Assembly: GCF_018143015.1 (NCBI RefSeq)
Contig: NC_054746.1
Span: 30,159,129-30,223,128, forward strand
DNA: 64,000 nt
Direction: 5' to 3'
DNA from: Lytechinus variegatus
Lineage: Eukaryota; Echinodermata; Echinoidea; Temnopleuroida; Toxopneustidae
This document shows positions 12,677 to 24,541 of this stretch, piece after piece. The translations under genes and the position numbers were made by a program. A model generated the notes under the pieces. The model saw only the letters and a program-made list of their open reading frames with translations, was not told the DNA's origin and searched no databases. Every line of letters begins with the position of its first letter. Position 1 is the stretch's first letter.

Positions 12677-13183
12677 TTAAAGGGGAAATTCACCCTTAAG
12701 AAAAGTTTGTAGCAAAAAATAGCAGAAAAAATAATAAGAAAATATTAGTGAAGGTTTGAGGAAAATCCATTCAAGATTAAGAAATTTATTAGAATTTTAA
12801 GTTTTGGATTCGTGACGTCATGAACGAGCAGCTGTCCCATTATGTTATGTAATATAAACACAATTTTCCCCTTTTCAATGGTTCGTGATGACTTGTTTTT
12901 GCTTTCTTTTTCGGAGCGGGTGTAAAATGATTTGACTGTTGATATACTAAAGGTACAGTAGAAAAAAAAATATTTTTTTAAAGAAAATTACATTTCTTTG
13001 ATTTTGGACTATACGATAATTATGTAAGAAAGCTGCCCACATAAAACGTCACAAATCAAATAATTAGAATTCTGATAACTTTTTTATTCTTCGATGGATT
13101 TTCTCAAACCTTCGGCAGTATTTTTTATTATTTTTTCTCCTATTCTTATATCAAACTTTTGTCAGGGTAAACTTCCCTTTTAA
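12677..13183. mobile_element. Foldback element with TTAAAGGGGAA termini
   Basis: It opens TTAAAGGGGAAATTCACCCT and closes AGGGTAAACTTCCCTTTTAA, which are imperfect reverse complements. The arms continue inward with paired words: AAGTTTG / CAAACTT, GGTTTGAGGAAAATCCAT / ATGGATTTTCTCAAACC, and GTGACGTCATG / AAACGTCAC. It is 507 bp and non-coding. The shared TTAAAGG start groups it with the elements at 1713 and 17019. Confidence 0.8.
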
Positions 13184-14360
13184 CGAAAATTGGTACTACA
13201 TAAATTATCTCTCTTTTCACTACTTAAATCATTGGGAGCTGACCTCCCCCCCCCCCCTTTGTAGCAACGCCCCTGCCCCCAAATCATCCTTCCAATATAT
13301 ACATTAATAGAATGTACGTTCTGAAATGCGGAGATTCAAGTTTATTATCCAAACAAAAATTTTGAACGTTATCAGACCGTTTACCCATAGTTATTTCTCC
13401 ACTCGTTTTTTTATTGGTTCATCCAGTGTTGCGTTTGCGCTTACATTGGCCAAAATGCTTTATTTGTTATGAAATGACTCTTGATGACCAAATAGGGTGA
13501 ACAGGAGTGAAAGATATATGACAATCATTTGATTAATTCTATCTTTATGGTTTTATTCGTTGTGGTTAATGCTTCAAATGAATTATCGCCTCGAATGAAA
13601 CCTCCATGAACATTGATGGAAAGTGTGTTGACATATAACTTCCCAAAATCAATTTTCATAAATTCAGCCCCCTAATTCTTGAAATACGCACTCCGACCAA
13701 GGAGATATATCTCCTTCCTCCAACCAACTTTCTCATATTGCTGCTAATGCTATCTTCCTATCATCCGATGGCCATATGATTTTGATAAGTGATTGACCCA
13801 GCAGTCTCATCACGTGTCTGCCCCCATATCTAGTTCTTTACGTCAAAGGGAAATAAAAACATCGTCCGATTTGGATGATTATTGTATGATAACATAGTTT
13901 CGATGTGAGGTGTGAGCTATTACGTACCATTTACCTATCTGCCACGATCGCGTGTGTATTATTGAACTCTAGTTTCGTTTGACTTGAGATGGCCCAATTA
14001 TGTGCAAAATAATTCCTGTTGGGAAACGATGCAAGCGCACACAGTGTCATGTAGGAATACAAGTGAAATTTTAGGACCAAGAGCATGGATCCTACTAGTA
14101 TGATCCATGCTTCAAGTTAATGTTGAAAATACAGTACTATGGGTTCTTAATTTCTAAAAGCATAGATCCTACCAGAACTAGATCCATGCTGAAAGCCTGA
14201 TGACCTCTCCCGGATGGGTATTCGGCTTTTCAGCACTTTTCCTGTGCCCGTCAGTCTGGAGGGAGGAGGGGGGGGGGGGGAGATGAAGCGTATTTTCTCA
14301 CCTTCCCCCATTTACCGTATCTACACTCATATGGCAGAGGGGATGGGGCAAACATTGCTG
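13184..14360. other. Intergenic, with short palindromic GATCCATGCT repeats
   Basis: No coding signal is seen. Two short palindromes, around 14087-14112 (AGCATGGATCCTACTAGTAT followed by GATCCATGCT) and 14158-14193 (AGCATAGATCC...GGATCT-like arm...CATGCT), stand 70 bases apart. Related palindromes occur near 28174-28206 and 33970-34013. A G-tract of about 15 bases at 14267-14281 creates a spurious Gly-rich open frame. Confidence 0.6.
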
Positions 14361-14515
14361 AATGATGATAATAATATATGTGCGCCAAAACCACTCGGCA
14401 GAGCGTCCAAGGCGCAGTGAAAGAAAGAAAGAACTTAAGAGAAAAGTACAAATATAATAGTAATAGAGTTAGGAACAAAGGTAGGAAGCATTGAATAGAC
14501 GAGTCTTAAGGTAAT
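14361..14515. repeat. Interspersed repeat fragment (ATGATGATAATAATATATGTGCGCC type)
   Basis: The order is ATGATGATAATAATATAT, then GCGCC...AGGCGCA, AAAGAAAGAAAGAA, and GAGTCTTAAGGTAATGAATG. A similar order (an ATAATAATAATA run, ATATAGCACC, CGAGGCGCACAAGAAAAGAAAGAATG, then a T-rich motif) occurs at 53440-53700. They look like diverged copies of one dispersed family. No coding capacity. Confidence 0.45.
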
Positions 14516-14779
14516 GAATGCCGGCCGATGGTTAGGAAACCCAAACTTTCTTTATGAAATGAATTATAGCAATTTATATATCCATCAGTAATTTTACTCA
14601 CTTTACTTTACTCTGGATTCTTTGTAACATTTTTAATTCCGAATGCTTTTTCTGCATATGAATTTTTGTTATTCCCATTACCATGAATTTCTCCATCTCA
14701 TGTAAAATCAACCAAACGAGGGTAATTTTATTAGCTATTCATTGGGTTCTGATCAGCGGCTTTCAGAAAGACTAATCCA

Positions 14780-15795
14780 ATATTGAGGCAGGGGCTGATC
14801 CAGTTCTCGCCAATAGGTGGTGGGGGATATTTTCACCCGCATTCTCCCCTCCCCTATTTTCAACTGATTTTTTTTTCTCCCTTTTTTTTTGGGGGGGGGG
14901 TGAATATAGACTGAATTTTTAACTACATCTTTGCTTTATTTTTACAAACAAGATAGGTATCTCAGAAGTGCGAATTCATTTTTTAAATATATTTAATGCA
15001 TTTAGAGATCTAAAAATTGAACATTCTGAGCAACTTATGTAATCAAGGACAAGATGCGTATTTAAATGATTAATGAGAGCGCGAAGCATAGACATCTCAT
15101 ACATCAAATAATGCGAGCGTCCAACACATGCTGAAAATTTTTGATATTCCGACCTGAGAACTGAACATTGTAAGCACAGGATAGCTATTTAACTAAAGAA
15201 TTATTGAGAGTGCGAAGCCCGAGCTGATTTTTTTTTTTATATATTCCGACGTGAGAATTAAGACAATTTAAGGATGTGTTAATAACTATCTCATAAAATC
15301 AGTGGCGGCACCAGAATTTTTAAACGGGGGGGGGGGCAAATGTGGACACGAAATCGAGCGCAAGCTGAAATTTTAAATTTTTATCACTTTTTTTGTAATT
15401 AGGCCTATGACCTTGCAGGAAGCGTGTCTCGGTTAACAAAATAATGTAAACTCTAGTCACGAGAAGAATGACTTCTACATATTGACGTGAATACTGGATT
15501 TTTTAAGCTACGCGTTATCATATTGAACACTATGATCATTTATTTATCTCAACCAACAGCCACTGGAGCGCGAAGCGCGAGCGAAACTTTGATTGTTTTA
15601 AATTAGTTATACAATGACTTAGAGGATTTGTGCTAACGCTGACTGGATGAAAAAAAATGTTACAAATTTGAAGAGTGAAATGCTGAGAAGGATTCTTATG
15701 ACAGCATTTACTATACATTTTTCAAACAGTTTTCACAATTTCGGGGGGGGGGCTGCAAATCGTGGCTTTGTGGGGCCCCTCGATGCCACCACTGC
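14780..15795. repeat. Repeat region with recurrent GAGCGCGAAGCGCGAGC units and G-tracts
   Basis: Variants of GAGAGCGCGAAGC recur near 15077, 15207, 15347 (CGAGCGCAAGC) and 15565 (GAGCGCGAAGCGCGAGCG). Most are followed by CTGAAATTTT-like words and ATTCCGACxTGAGAA. The segment 15300-15795 is bounded by inverted ends (CAGTGGCGGCACCAGAA at the left, TCGATGCCACCACTG at the right) with G-runs just inside. This is the debris of an interspersed element with diverged internal repeats. Confidence 0.6.
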
Positions 15796-17018
15796 ATACA
15801 ATTATTGAGCGATTGATTGTATTTTTTGTTTTGGTTGATATCGGGCTCAGAAAGGTGAAACGAACTTTGATGTTAAATAGTGTATTATTTTGATGGTTAA
15901 AGAGTGAACTTGTGAAGAGCAGTTATCTGTTGGGGAAGTGTGTTGGTAACCATGGTATCGAGATGTTTCCGTGGTTAAAGTAGGCGGAAGAGCGTCCAAG
16001 AAGGCAGCGAAAAGCCTAGGGATATTTAGCAGAGATGGGACGGGGACCACCAAGGCGGAAAAAGATGCAAGAATTCGGTAAAATTGGATGGCAAGCTTCT
16101 TGAAAATATTTTACTGACAGAACGGACTCTGAGTCAGTTTTATAATCGTTTTGGCCTTTTGTCAAAGATCTTCTCATCCTAGTAATTATGTTGTAGCCCG
16201 GATGTTGTAGGTATACATCATTAGAAGAGTCAGCTTAATCAGAGTAAACCTATGCGTTTTCGTGTTGTTACAAATGGCGATGTCGTAAAACGTTAACATT
16301 TCAACTTTGTACCCCAAAATGGTAAAAATTGTCAATTCACATTTAATTTCAATTAAAAGTTCGACAATGATGACGGTAAAGATCGTTTTATTGAAACTTA
16401 TTTTATTCGTACTATTGTCGGAATTATTTTTTCCACATATGACCTTAACTTAACATATATTTTTTTTTAGATTTCAACAAACACTGTTTATCAACTATAT
16501 TTTTGTTTTAATTCTTATGATTTATGTTAAACCCTCTATTTGTATACTAATTTATTATCTCGGCTTTCAAGGGCTATCCTTTCGAGAAATTTAAAACAGT
16601 ACTGTCAACTTTTCTTCTTTGTATTTCCTGTGCTACACTTGACGAATATATCAATCAATAAATCTTCCCAATCATATTGCGAGCGAGTCTCACAAATATG
16701 ATGTGAATTTAAGGAGTAAAGATTGTCTTCTATACTTTCTTTATAGCCCCCCACTTTTTTTTTGCTCTTTAGAAAAAAATATTGATTGCGTGTTTGTAGC
16801 TCAAACGATACCGTAAATGATAGAAGATTATCTGTAGTTGAACATGATGTGCAGTAGATGTATCTGAGGGTGAGCATCTGTCATCATCAGTAATATTTGG
16901 AATTTTAGATTGTCACTCTACTAATATTGATACTAATCCCTCAGCCACATATTGACAGGTTCCGTCGACGAGCTGAAAGATTGGTGTCATTGGATTCGGG
17001 GTTGGAAAAGGAGTGGTA
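15796..17018. other. Intergenic, no gene seen
   Basis: Open frames of 68-90 codons on the - strand (15847-16053 and 16605-16877) show no domain, no conserved motif and no splice context. I see no RNA gene and no strong repeat here. Confidence 0.65.
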
Positions 17019-17215
17019 TTTAAAGGACAAGTCCACCCCACCAACAAGTTGATGTGAATAAATAGAGGCAGTCGAGTAAGCACAATACTGAGATATTAAT
17101 ACAAAATCGGGAAAATCAGAGATATGTGGCGTTTGTAAGTTCAACAGTTCCATAAGACAGGGAATCGATGGGGTCACAAACTAGCCAATTGCGCTACCGA
17201 AATGGTATTGTTTTA
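17019..17215. mobile_element. Partial copy of the TTAAAGGACAAGTCCACCC element
   Basis: TTAAAGGACAAGTCCACCC is identical to the left end of the element at 1713, and GTTGATxTGAATAAA follows at the same distance. The rest has diverged and no matching right arm is seen, so this is a one-ended or truncated copy. Confidence 0.6.
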
Positions 17216-17529
17216 CCTGTTCTGAGTAAAAGAGTAATAAAAGAGTAAAACCACTTCAATCATTACTGAAGGAAAATTAGAATATTTGAATTTCACAATA
17301 AGAAAGAAATTGTGACATTATGGACCATTCACACGACTGGGTAGGCATATATTTCTATGCGAAATTAGATCAAAATTCGAAATACCGTAGAACTTATTTC
17401 AATTTCATATTTGATATTGATAGAATGTTTCAATGTTATGCTTTTTTATTGTGTTTTCTCTTCGAATCATATTTCTAGTCGATATAAACTTGGCATTAAA
17501 TCTGTGAAGGAGGGACCGGGGAGGGGCGT

Positions 17530-17770
17530 TAACATGAACTCAAATTATTGAGTAAAAGTGCTCCATGAGGGTAATTATTTTGTCCAACCAACATTTCTTT
17601 TGGGCATTTTTATCTATCCAGTGTGATGACAATTTTGCCCATTCTAAAGTAATTGCTGCTTATTTTTTAACCTTGATACTGGACAATATGAATCCTGCAT
17701 TAGGTAAAATACTGTCCCAAATAATTACTCTCGTGGTGGTAAATTTGTTACCAAATATTTTTTACAGTGT
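17530..17770 (-). mobile_element. MITE copy, family shared with 39088-39342
   Basis: This is the reverse complement of the element at 39088-39342. Shared blocks include GTAAAAGTGCTCCATGAGGG, GTCCAACCAA, TTTTATCTATCCAGTGT, TTTTGCCCATTCTAAAG, GCTGCTTATTTTTTAACCTT and GGTAACAAAT..ATTTTTTACAGT. The outer end at the left is eroded. It is non-coding; the open frame here is repeat-derived. Confidence 0.75.
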
Positions 17771-20192
17771 GGATTGACGGGACTGGTGGTTGGGTTTAGC
17801 ATTTATGGTAAATGTGAAAATTGGTGTCTGATTAAGGATAACAGACGACTTTGAAGGGTAAGTTGGGAAAGGGGTCATGTTTATTTCAGTGGTAGAAGAA
17901 ATGGTGATGTGTATGGGGGTGCTTGTGGTTTGTATATGGGAGTGGTTATTTGGCCGGCGTAAATAGGGAGAAGGGTTTGGTACTGCCATGACTTGAGGGA
18001 AATCTGGCAACTTAATAATGTCTTGAAATCAGATCATGATATCTTAAAAAGCAGAGGTGTGGTTAAAACAAGCTAACATTTTAGTTAAATCGGTTGCTTT
18101 TTGCATCAACCAACCCGACTGTCAGCTCTACCTTATTTCTAAATGGCTCCTTCGAGTTCATTTGACGCTGGGTCGGTTTTTTTTTGACAAGCTCCGCAAT
18201 TCCTGCATGTCCGAAATTTTAAGATAGTCTCTATCTTCAACGGACTTAGTCAAAAGTGCCTTACTGTTAGGTTTTATTGGGGCTCAGAATACCCCATGTT
18301 TTTCCCCAGATCTGTTTTTGGTGGGGGGGGGGATTAATGCTATTTTTCAACTCTCCAACGATTCAATCTCCATGATTTTAAAAATATCCTGCTAAGTTTA
18401 CATCTGTACACGCCAAATCTATGCCACATTTATTTATTCATCTTTAATTGACACTGGCATTTCCGCTCAAACTACTTATTATATTATTGCATTTATAATA
18501 AAGATACTAACGATTATGATCTCATTAAGGAAAAAAAGTACAGGTTGACATCAAGTTGGTTTCTTATAAAGTATAACATCGAGAAAATGGGAAAAAAATA
18601 TAAAGAAATAACAGCGTTATGATTTTTAAAAGTTTTTTGGCACATGATCGAACAATGAATCCAGATGACACGAGGTTTTAAATGTTCCACACGCGACATC
18701 CCCACGACCAATTCTGCTCTATACAATATCTGAATGGAATGAATGATAAATGGGAGTGTATGATTGATATGAAATGAACAGAATATTATCTGTCACATGA
18801 TATGTCAAATGATTGGATTAACCAATCACTCTCATGGACAGGAGTGTGGATTCCGGAGTACATTCGGGATTGTTGCCAATTTCATGATAATATTCACTCC
18901 CACCACCCCCTCCCTCTGTGATGGAGATGGCTTTATTGATGACCAGGGTCCCGTATCACAAAGGTTAGCGATTAATCGCACGCTTGATTTTCATTATTGA
19001 TTGTGTATTGTAGTCAATGGAATCAATCGTAGAAAAATGTTGTACTATTATTGCTAAGATTTGTGTTACGGGCCCCTGCATGGTTGATTTTTTTGTAGAG
19101 TAATTCATTATTTTCCTTTTTTATATGCAAAATAAGTTAAACGTATTTTAATACTTTTATTTTACAACTGATGTGAAACTGCAAGGTTGCAAAGAAATAG
19201 AAGAAGAAGAAGAAAGAAAGAAAGAAAGAAAGGAGACAGAGGAGGAAGAAAAGTAGACATGATGAGAATAAAAAAATATGGCGGTGAAGTAAAAAGGCGA
19301 AGGCAAATTTGAGACACATAAAGAACATTAGAAACGGAAAAGACACAAATGAAGAAAAATATGATAGAAAATAGACTAATATGAAATAATTGATTTTCAT
19401 TTTTATATCAATAATAAAAAAAAACTCGAATATAAAACAAATAAATAACAGAAAAATGCTCTAAACATGCATGATTCCATAATTCAAATCTAACAAAACT
19501 GAAGTATCATTGCTTACCTCGCACCACAGCTCTATCAATTCATAATTTTCTTAGAAAATGACTAATGGAACTGTTGGATGTGAGATGAAAGTGTGTCTAA
19601 ATTATCTTTAGCAGAGGGGAGGTTGATATGATGCATCTCCTTGTGTGGAGTTATTCTTGACGAACCCCCTGCAGTGCAGCAGAGACGAGTTGTGAAAGTC
19701 AGTCCCATTTTATCACGATCACACGTCTTGTTAAAATGTTAGCTTGGATCAGTTTACCGGGCTACTGCCGGGCCAGAGTACCTTGACACATCCATTGGGT
19801 GATTTCAAGTTCGGTGTTGAGTGTTGAGCTGATTTTAACACCAGTAACAACACCGAACATGAACGAAAAGCTTCTGATGCTATAGGTGTTGGCGCTAGGT
19901 TGCGCAGCCAAAATTCACTCTCCCATTACTAACACTGTTCCATCATCAAATATTTTTTCCAAGTCAAACTGCAAATAACATGTAAGTCAACAATTCTTGT
20001 AACTACCGTCGCGACGTTTCATTTGGGAAATGATATCTTGAAGGTTTGTATTTGACGCAATAAATTAATCCACATTAAAATAGACTAAATCATATACTTA
20101 CCGTGGTGCGTAATTGCTGATGATCACAAGAATTTCCAGATTTAAACTTGTGAAAGTGGTTAACGTTAATGAGCAATCAGTATTAACGCCTA
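17771..20192. other. Intergenic, no gene seen
   Basis: Only simple repeats and short spurious frames were found. A purine run (GAA)n/(GAAA)n lies at 19198-19232. A small inverted repeat at 19812-19857 (TTCGGTGTTGAGTGTT against AACAACACCGAA) resembles the ACACC-rich foldback at 44407. No tRNA or coding exon was recognised. Confidence 0.6.
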
Positions 20193-20324
20193 TCATGATG
20201 ATGATGCTGATAGTGATCATGATGACGGTAATGATCAAAGATATTTATTAGGATGCTACTGCTGATGCTATTGATGATAATGAAAATAATGATAATAGCG
20301 ATGGCGATGATGATGATAATTATC
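20193..20324. repeat. Degenerate (GAT)n microsatellite
   Basis: ATGATGATGATGCTGATAGTG and related GAT/GATAAT triplets dominate 130 bases, with interruptions. Confidence 0.8.
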
Positions 20325-20720
20325 AACACCAAACGGAAGGGGAAATTCCTTTATATTTCCCCCACTCCTTAAAGTTCCCCAAAACATATAGTGGTGCTCA
20401 ATAGTTAATGAACCGTAATTAACCCCACTAGAAAACGAACATTTATTTAAAGTGTTCGAGTTCTGCCATGTTTTAGATATTTAATTGTTAAGTCAGATGA
20501 AAACATATTGCATTCAATAAAGTTTCTTTCGCTGGGCTCACCGAAAATTGTAGTGTTGTCTACATTCAACACTCTGCATGAAATAGTACATTTTGTGTGT
20601 GGGTGGGGGAGGGTAATAACTTTTGAGCACAAAGTAGATTCAATTTTCCATTGTCGAAAACATAATCTGTTGTACCTTGGTTCTCCCTAACGTCTATTCC
20701 ACCTATCATAGCTTTTAAGC

Positions 20721-20832
20721 AAATAATAATAACAATAATAATGATGATGATGAGGAGGAGGATGATGATGACGACGATGATGAGGAGGATGATGATGAGG
20801 ATGATGATGATGATCATAATATTAATAATTTA
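20721..20832. repeat. (GAT/GAG/AAT)n microsatellite
   Basis: Runs of AATAAT, GATGAT and GAGGAG triplets. On the - strand they give an Ile-rich open frame that is not a gene. Confidence 0.9.
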
Positions 20833-21119
20833 ATGTATATTGATAATCAAGGAAATAGAGTTTTCAAATGCTGATTATAGTTCTCGTTTTCTCAGAGCTC
20901 TAGCAAAATTCTTGATTTTAGAGTCATCCATCTGGATCTGTATTTAATATTTGTAATGCTTTCCTTATATTTGCAAATTAAACAGGGCCTTGGTCAGTTC
21001 ATTAAGATTTAGTTAATTACACATGTATAACATATTGACTGACATGCTCTCGTTCTCTCTCTCTCCCTCCCATTTTCTCTCTTACTCTTTCCCCTTCCCC
21101 TCTCTTTTCTCTCCCTCTC

Positions 21120-21580
21120 TCTCTTGCCTGAGGCAATCGGAAGCAAGGGTGTCTAAATCACCACGTCTCAGAGTCAGGTTCAAGTTCAGAAACACCGCCA
21201 ATCTGGTCCGAATTTTACGTCTAATGGGAATTTCGCCCAATAACGCTTCATCTTCGCGGCGTGTTAACTTGCCATTTCCATCTTGCAACAAGTTGAAATA
21301 TTTGCTACACGTGCATTGTATTTTGCTAGGTTGAAGACCCGAGGCTTAGCTTCCAGAAATGGGAGGATTGTTGTTACTTCCACACGTTCCTCAAGACTTG
21401 AAATAACATGGAAATCGTCATCTCCTAACTCTAACTTTGGCTTCATTCTCGGCGGGTTTTTTGTCGTTGATTTTCTCCGGGTCATATTTTGTTCTGTTTT
21501 TACTCTAAATATATCAAGGTATGCATCTTGTGATATGTACATTGTTGAACTGATGCGAAAGTATGCCATAATATTTCATT
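21120..21580. other. Unidentified segment open on both strands
   Basis: Between 21120 and 21570 the base composition is more balanced than in the surroundings and frames stay open on both strands: about 100 codons on + (21283-21585), and 101 and 69 overlapping codons on - (21264-21569, 21082-21291). The - strand frames encode charged, soluble-looking peptides (for example KLELGDDDFHVISSLEERVE). I recognise no family. It could be a worn coding exon, a retroelement piece or chance. Both - strand frames overlap at 21264-21291, so if coding it would need a frameshift or splice. Confidence 0.25.
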
Positions 21581-24541
21581 CTTAATACAAAATACCTAAT
21601 GAAAAATATTAGGTTCATGGACAAGTGATGAAGCCCTTTGCTTGTTATATACTGCCAATGCATGAAATAATTTGATTTTAACGAAATTCATAATAAGCCA
21701 GTTCGTAGTTCCTTTCTGCGCATGATCAAAAGATTCTACGCATGATGTGAAGAAGGTCACTTGTACTAAAGTGACATGGCGTTTTAAAATCTAATGAGAT
21801 AAGCACCAACTTTGATGTCTTGATTATTCATATATTCTTTTGAATTGTCGTTTTCATTTACATCCACAAAAAACGACAATACTTCATGAACGACTGGTAT
21901 TTCACAGTTTGCAAAGTACATTGTGCAACATGCTAAGATATGCATTCAAAGAAGTTATGCAACAAATGCCTTCATTAAGTGTTCATTTGTGTGCTATTCT
22001 AGTCACCTGGTCTATTCAATTTCTTCATCCTGCTATGTAAGGCAAGCTTACGTAATATCTTGCTTTGAAATCTGCCTATCATAATGAAAGAAATGAAAGG
22101 TCATTTGACCAAAATTGTCCATGAAGTAATTACGAACTGGTCTATTAAATACGTAATTACATACGTAAAAATATTGAATGTCTTATAGTCAAAGATATGT
22201 TTACAATTTATGCCAGAGATAATGAAATAAGTTCCCTTTTCGGATATCTGGCTTCATGTCTTTTAAAATGAATTTGGTTAAGAAGCACATAAGATCAACG
22301 GAATGACCTCAGGCAATAGTCTGGACAAATGAAAAGAAAAGAAACCAACTAGCACAAGAATAAGTGAAGAATGAGGTATCTCTTTCGATTTAATACTACA
22401 TCATGACAATGAATCATCATAATTTATATGCAACGTCTCTTATTAAAAAAGAAAATATGATATAAATTCATAGCGAAGCATTACACAAGTTATTGAAAAA
22501 AAAACATTGTTAGGTATATATAGAACGAGTATAAATGGATGGTCATAAAAACTAAATCTTTTCTCAAGATCATGAACTCTATGGATAGGCTGTAAGTGTT
22601 GTGCCCTTGAAGTTATGGAGGCATAAGGACGACAACCTGCATGGTTGTATGCACGACCATAGACACAAGTACCTTTTCGTCCTCACTAGAGCATGCTCGT
22701 TAGCTGTTTCGATTGGTTTTATAATGATCTTGAGCCATTATTTGTATTCGTGACGTGGGTGGACATATTCAACAGCAACACATATAGAGAATAGCTACAA
22801 ACCACTAGCTAAAATCCTAAAATTAGATCAAAAGTATAGTTTTATTATGCAAAATTTTGAAACCGTGCCAGCTGAATATTCTCCCATATTAAACATGTTA
22901 AATGGGCTGACAAGCCAATTTATGCACTCATCATACTTTGATTAAATTATTCCAGTAATTATAAGTTGGAAGAAGGGATGTGTTATGTACCACGAACCCG
23001 CATTCGACATCTCTTTTCATCTATGTTTATACAATATAACATAATCTATCATCTATTCTGTAAAATGACAGTTCCAATACTGCTCTTGTTTTGTTTAATT
23101 ATGACAACAAACTATGTACAATTATAGGCACCTGGTTGAAATGACTATTGCTTATCATTCTTAAGCTGAGTACAGAGGCACTATGTAGAGTAAAGGCCCA
23201 ATTGATTTCCAATTCCACCACCCTTGATCCCACAACATCAACATCACCAAACGCCGTCGCGGCGGTGCTGCAACACTGCATGTTTTAGCCACCTCAGAAC
23301 CTCAACCATTCGTAAAGAAAACTCGTGTGTAAGTGCATCATTATATATCATTATATATATCTTTAAACTGAAAAAAAATCATCCATAAATAATCACATGT
23401 TCAATAAATTAAACACCATTATATAAATAATATAGCATAAATAGTAGTAGTCATGATAACGGTACATGAAGTGAAGGATTGAACATCAGACGATTGCATT
23501 TGAGAGGATAGAAAAATACAACAAAAGTGTTGCTAAGCAACGCTGGACCTGAGTAGAAGAATGACACCATCAAATCACTTATCTCTCTTTCTCTCATCAT
23601 TTGAACAAATACCAATATTCAATATTAATGTCAGAACAGTCGTTATATTTTTAAAAGAATTATAAAAAAAACAGGATAAAATAAATGCTTCATTCTTCAG
23701 TATGTGACTCAAAGCCTTAATGATTAGACTGAATCGTTATTGAGTGTTCGTCTGAACTACGAACGTGACAATATTTTCAAACTGTACAACATCACTTATA
23801 TGCATTTGCTTTAGATTACAAAATATTACACAGGAATCATAATGTTACGTATAGAAGATATGTTCTTTCTAAACAAACTATCAGCTGCTCAATTCCATCT
23901 ATGAAATTTATTAACATCTATAGATATATATTTTTTCGTATCGTTTGAAAGAGATTGTCATCGGCATATGAGGCAAAGAAGCCCATCTTCGTCAGTTGCA
24001 AACCAAAAGAGCTGCATTGAAAATAGATCACCATGCTACGTTCACTGAATACGTCGTCACATATTTGTGGAAATTACATCGAACTTAGAAGTGCCCCACT
24101 GAAGTAACATCTTGAAACCGTCACATCTTCAAAATCGCACGATGGATCCTGCACGATTTTGTTTTCTTCAGAGCGGATAGGATTTCATCAGATTCACCAC
24201 TGATCAGAGTCAGTCAAGCTCATCCTCAGTCATCAGGATAAAGTTGTAATGTCAATCTTTTCCTTCTCTCAAATCAAAAGTGAACCTCGTCTTTTATCCA
24301 ACACTCAAATCGCCTACTGGTCATTGACACAGTCATACTCCGTTGTGTGTTCAGGACATAACCTGATGTTGCTGAAAACCTTTGAGATTCACAGCTTATA
24401 CACAATCAAGATGTGAAGCAGGTCTCTGACAGGATTGGATGTTACCGAAAACCTTTGGAAGCAAAGGCTCCACATCATCGATCCTCAAGATCTACAGTAA
24501 CAGGTTCTGGACCAGATCGGATCAGTTTCAATTATTATTGT
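21581..24541. other. Intergenic and probable P450 3' UTR
   Basis: No gene is seen. The right-hand part would hold the 3' UTR of the - strand P450; a - strand AATAAA lies at 23907-23912, about 630 bases past the stop. Between 24360 and 24480 a phrase (GGATGTTACCGAAAACCTTTGGA, and earlier TGATGTTGCTGAAAACCTTTGAG) is repeated, suggesting a short local duplication in the UTR. Confidence 0.45.

Noticed and set aside
20566-20817. Ile-rich membrane-like protein on -
   Set aside because: Translation of a GAT/AAT microsatellite.
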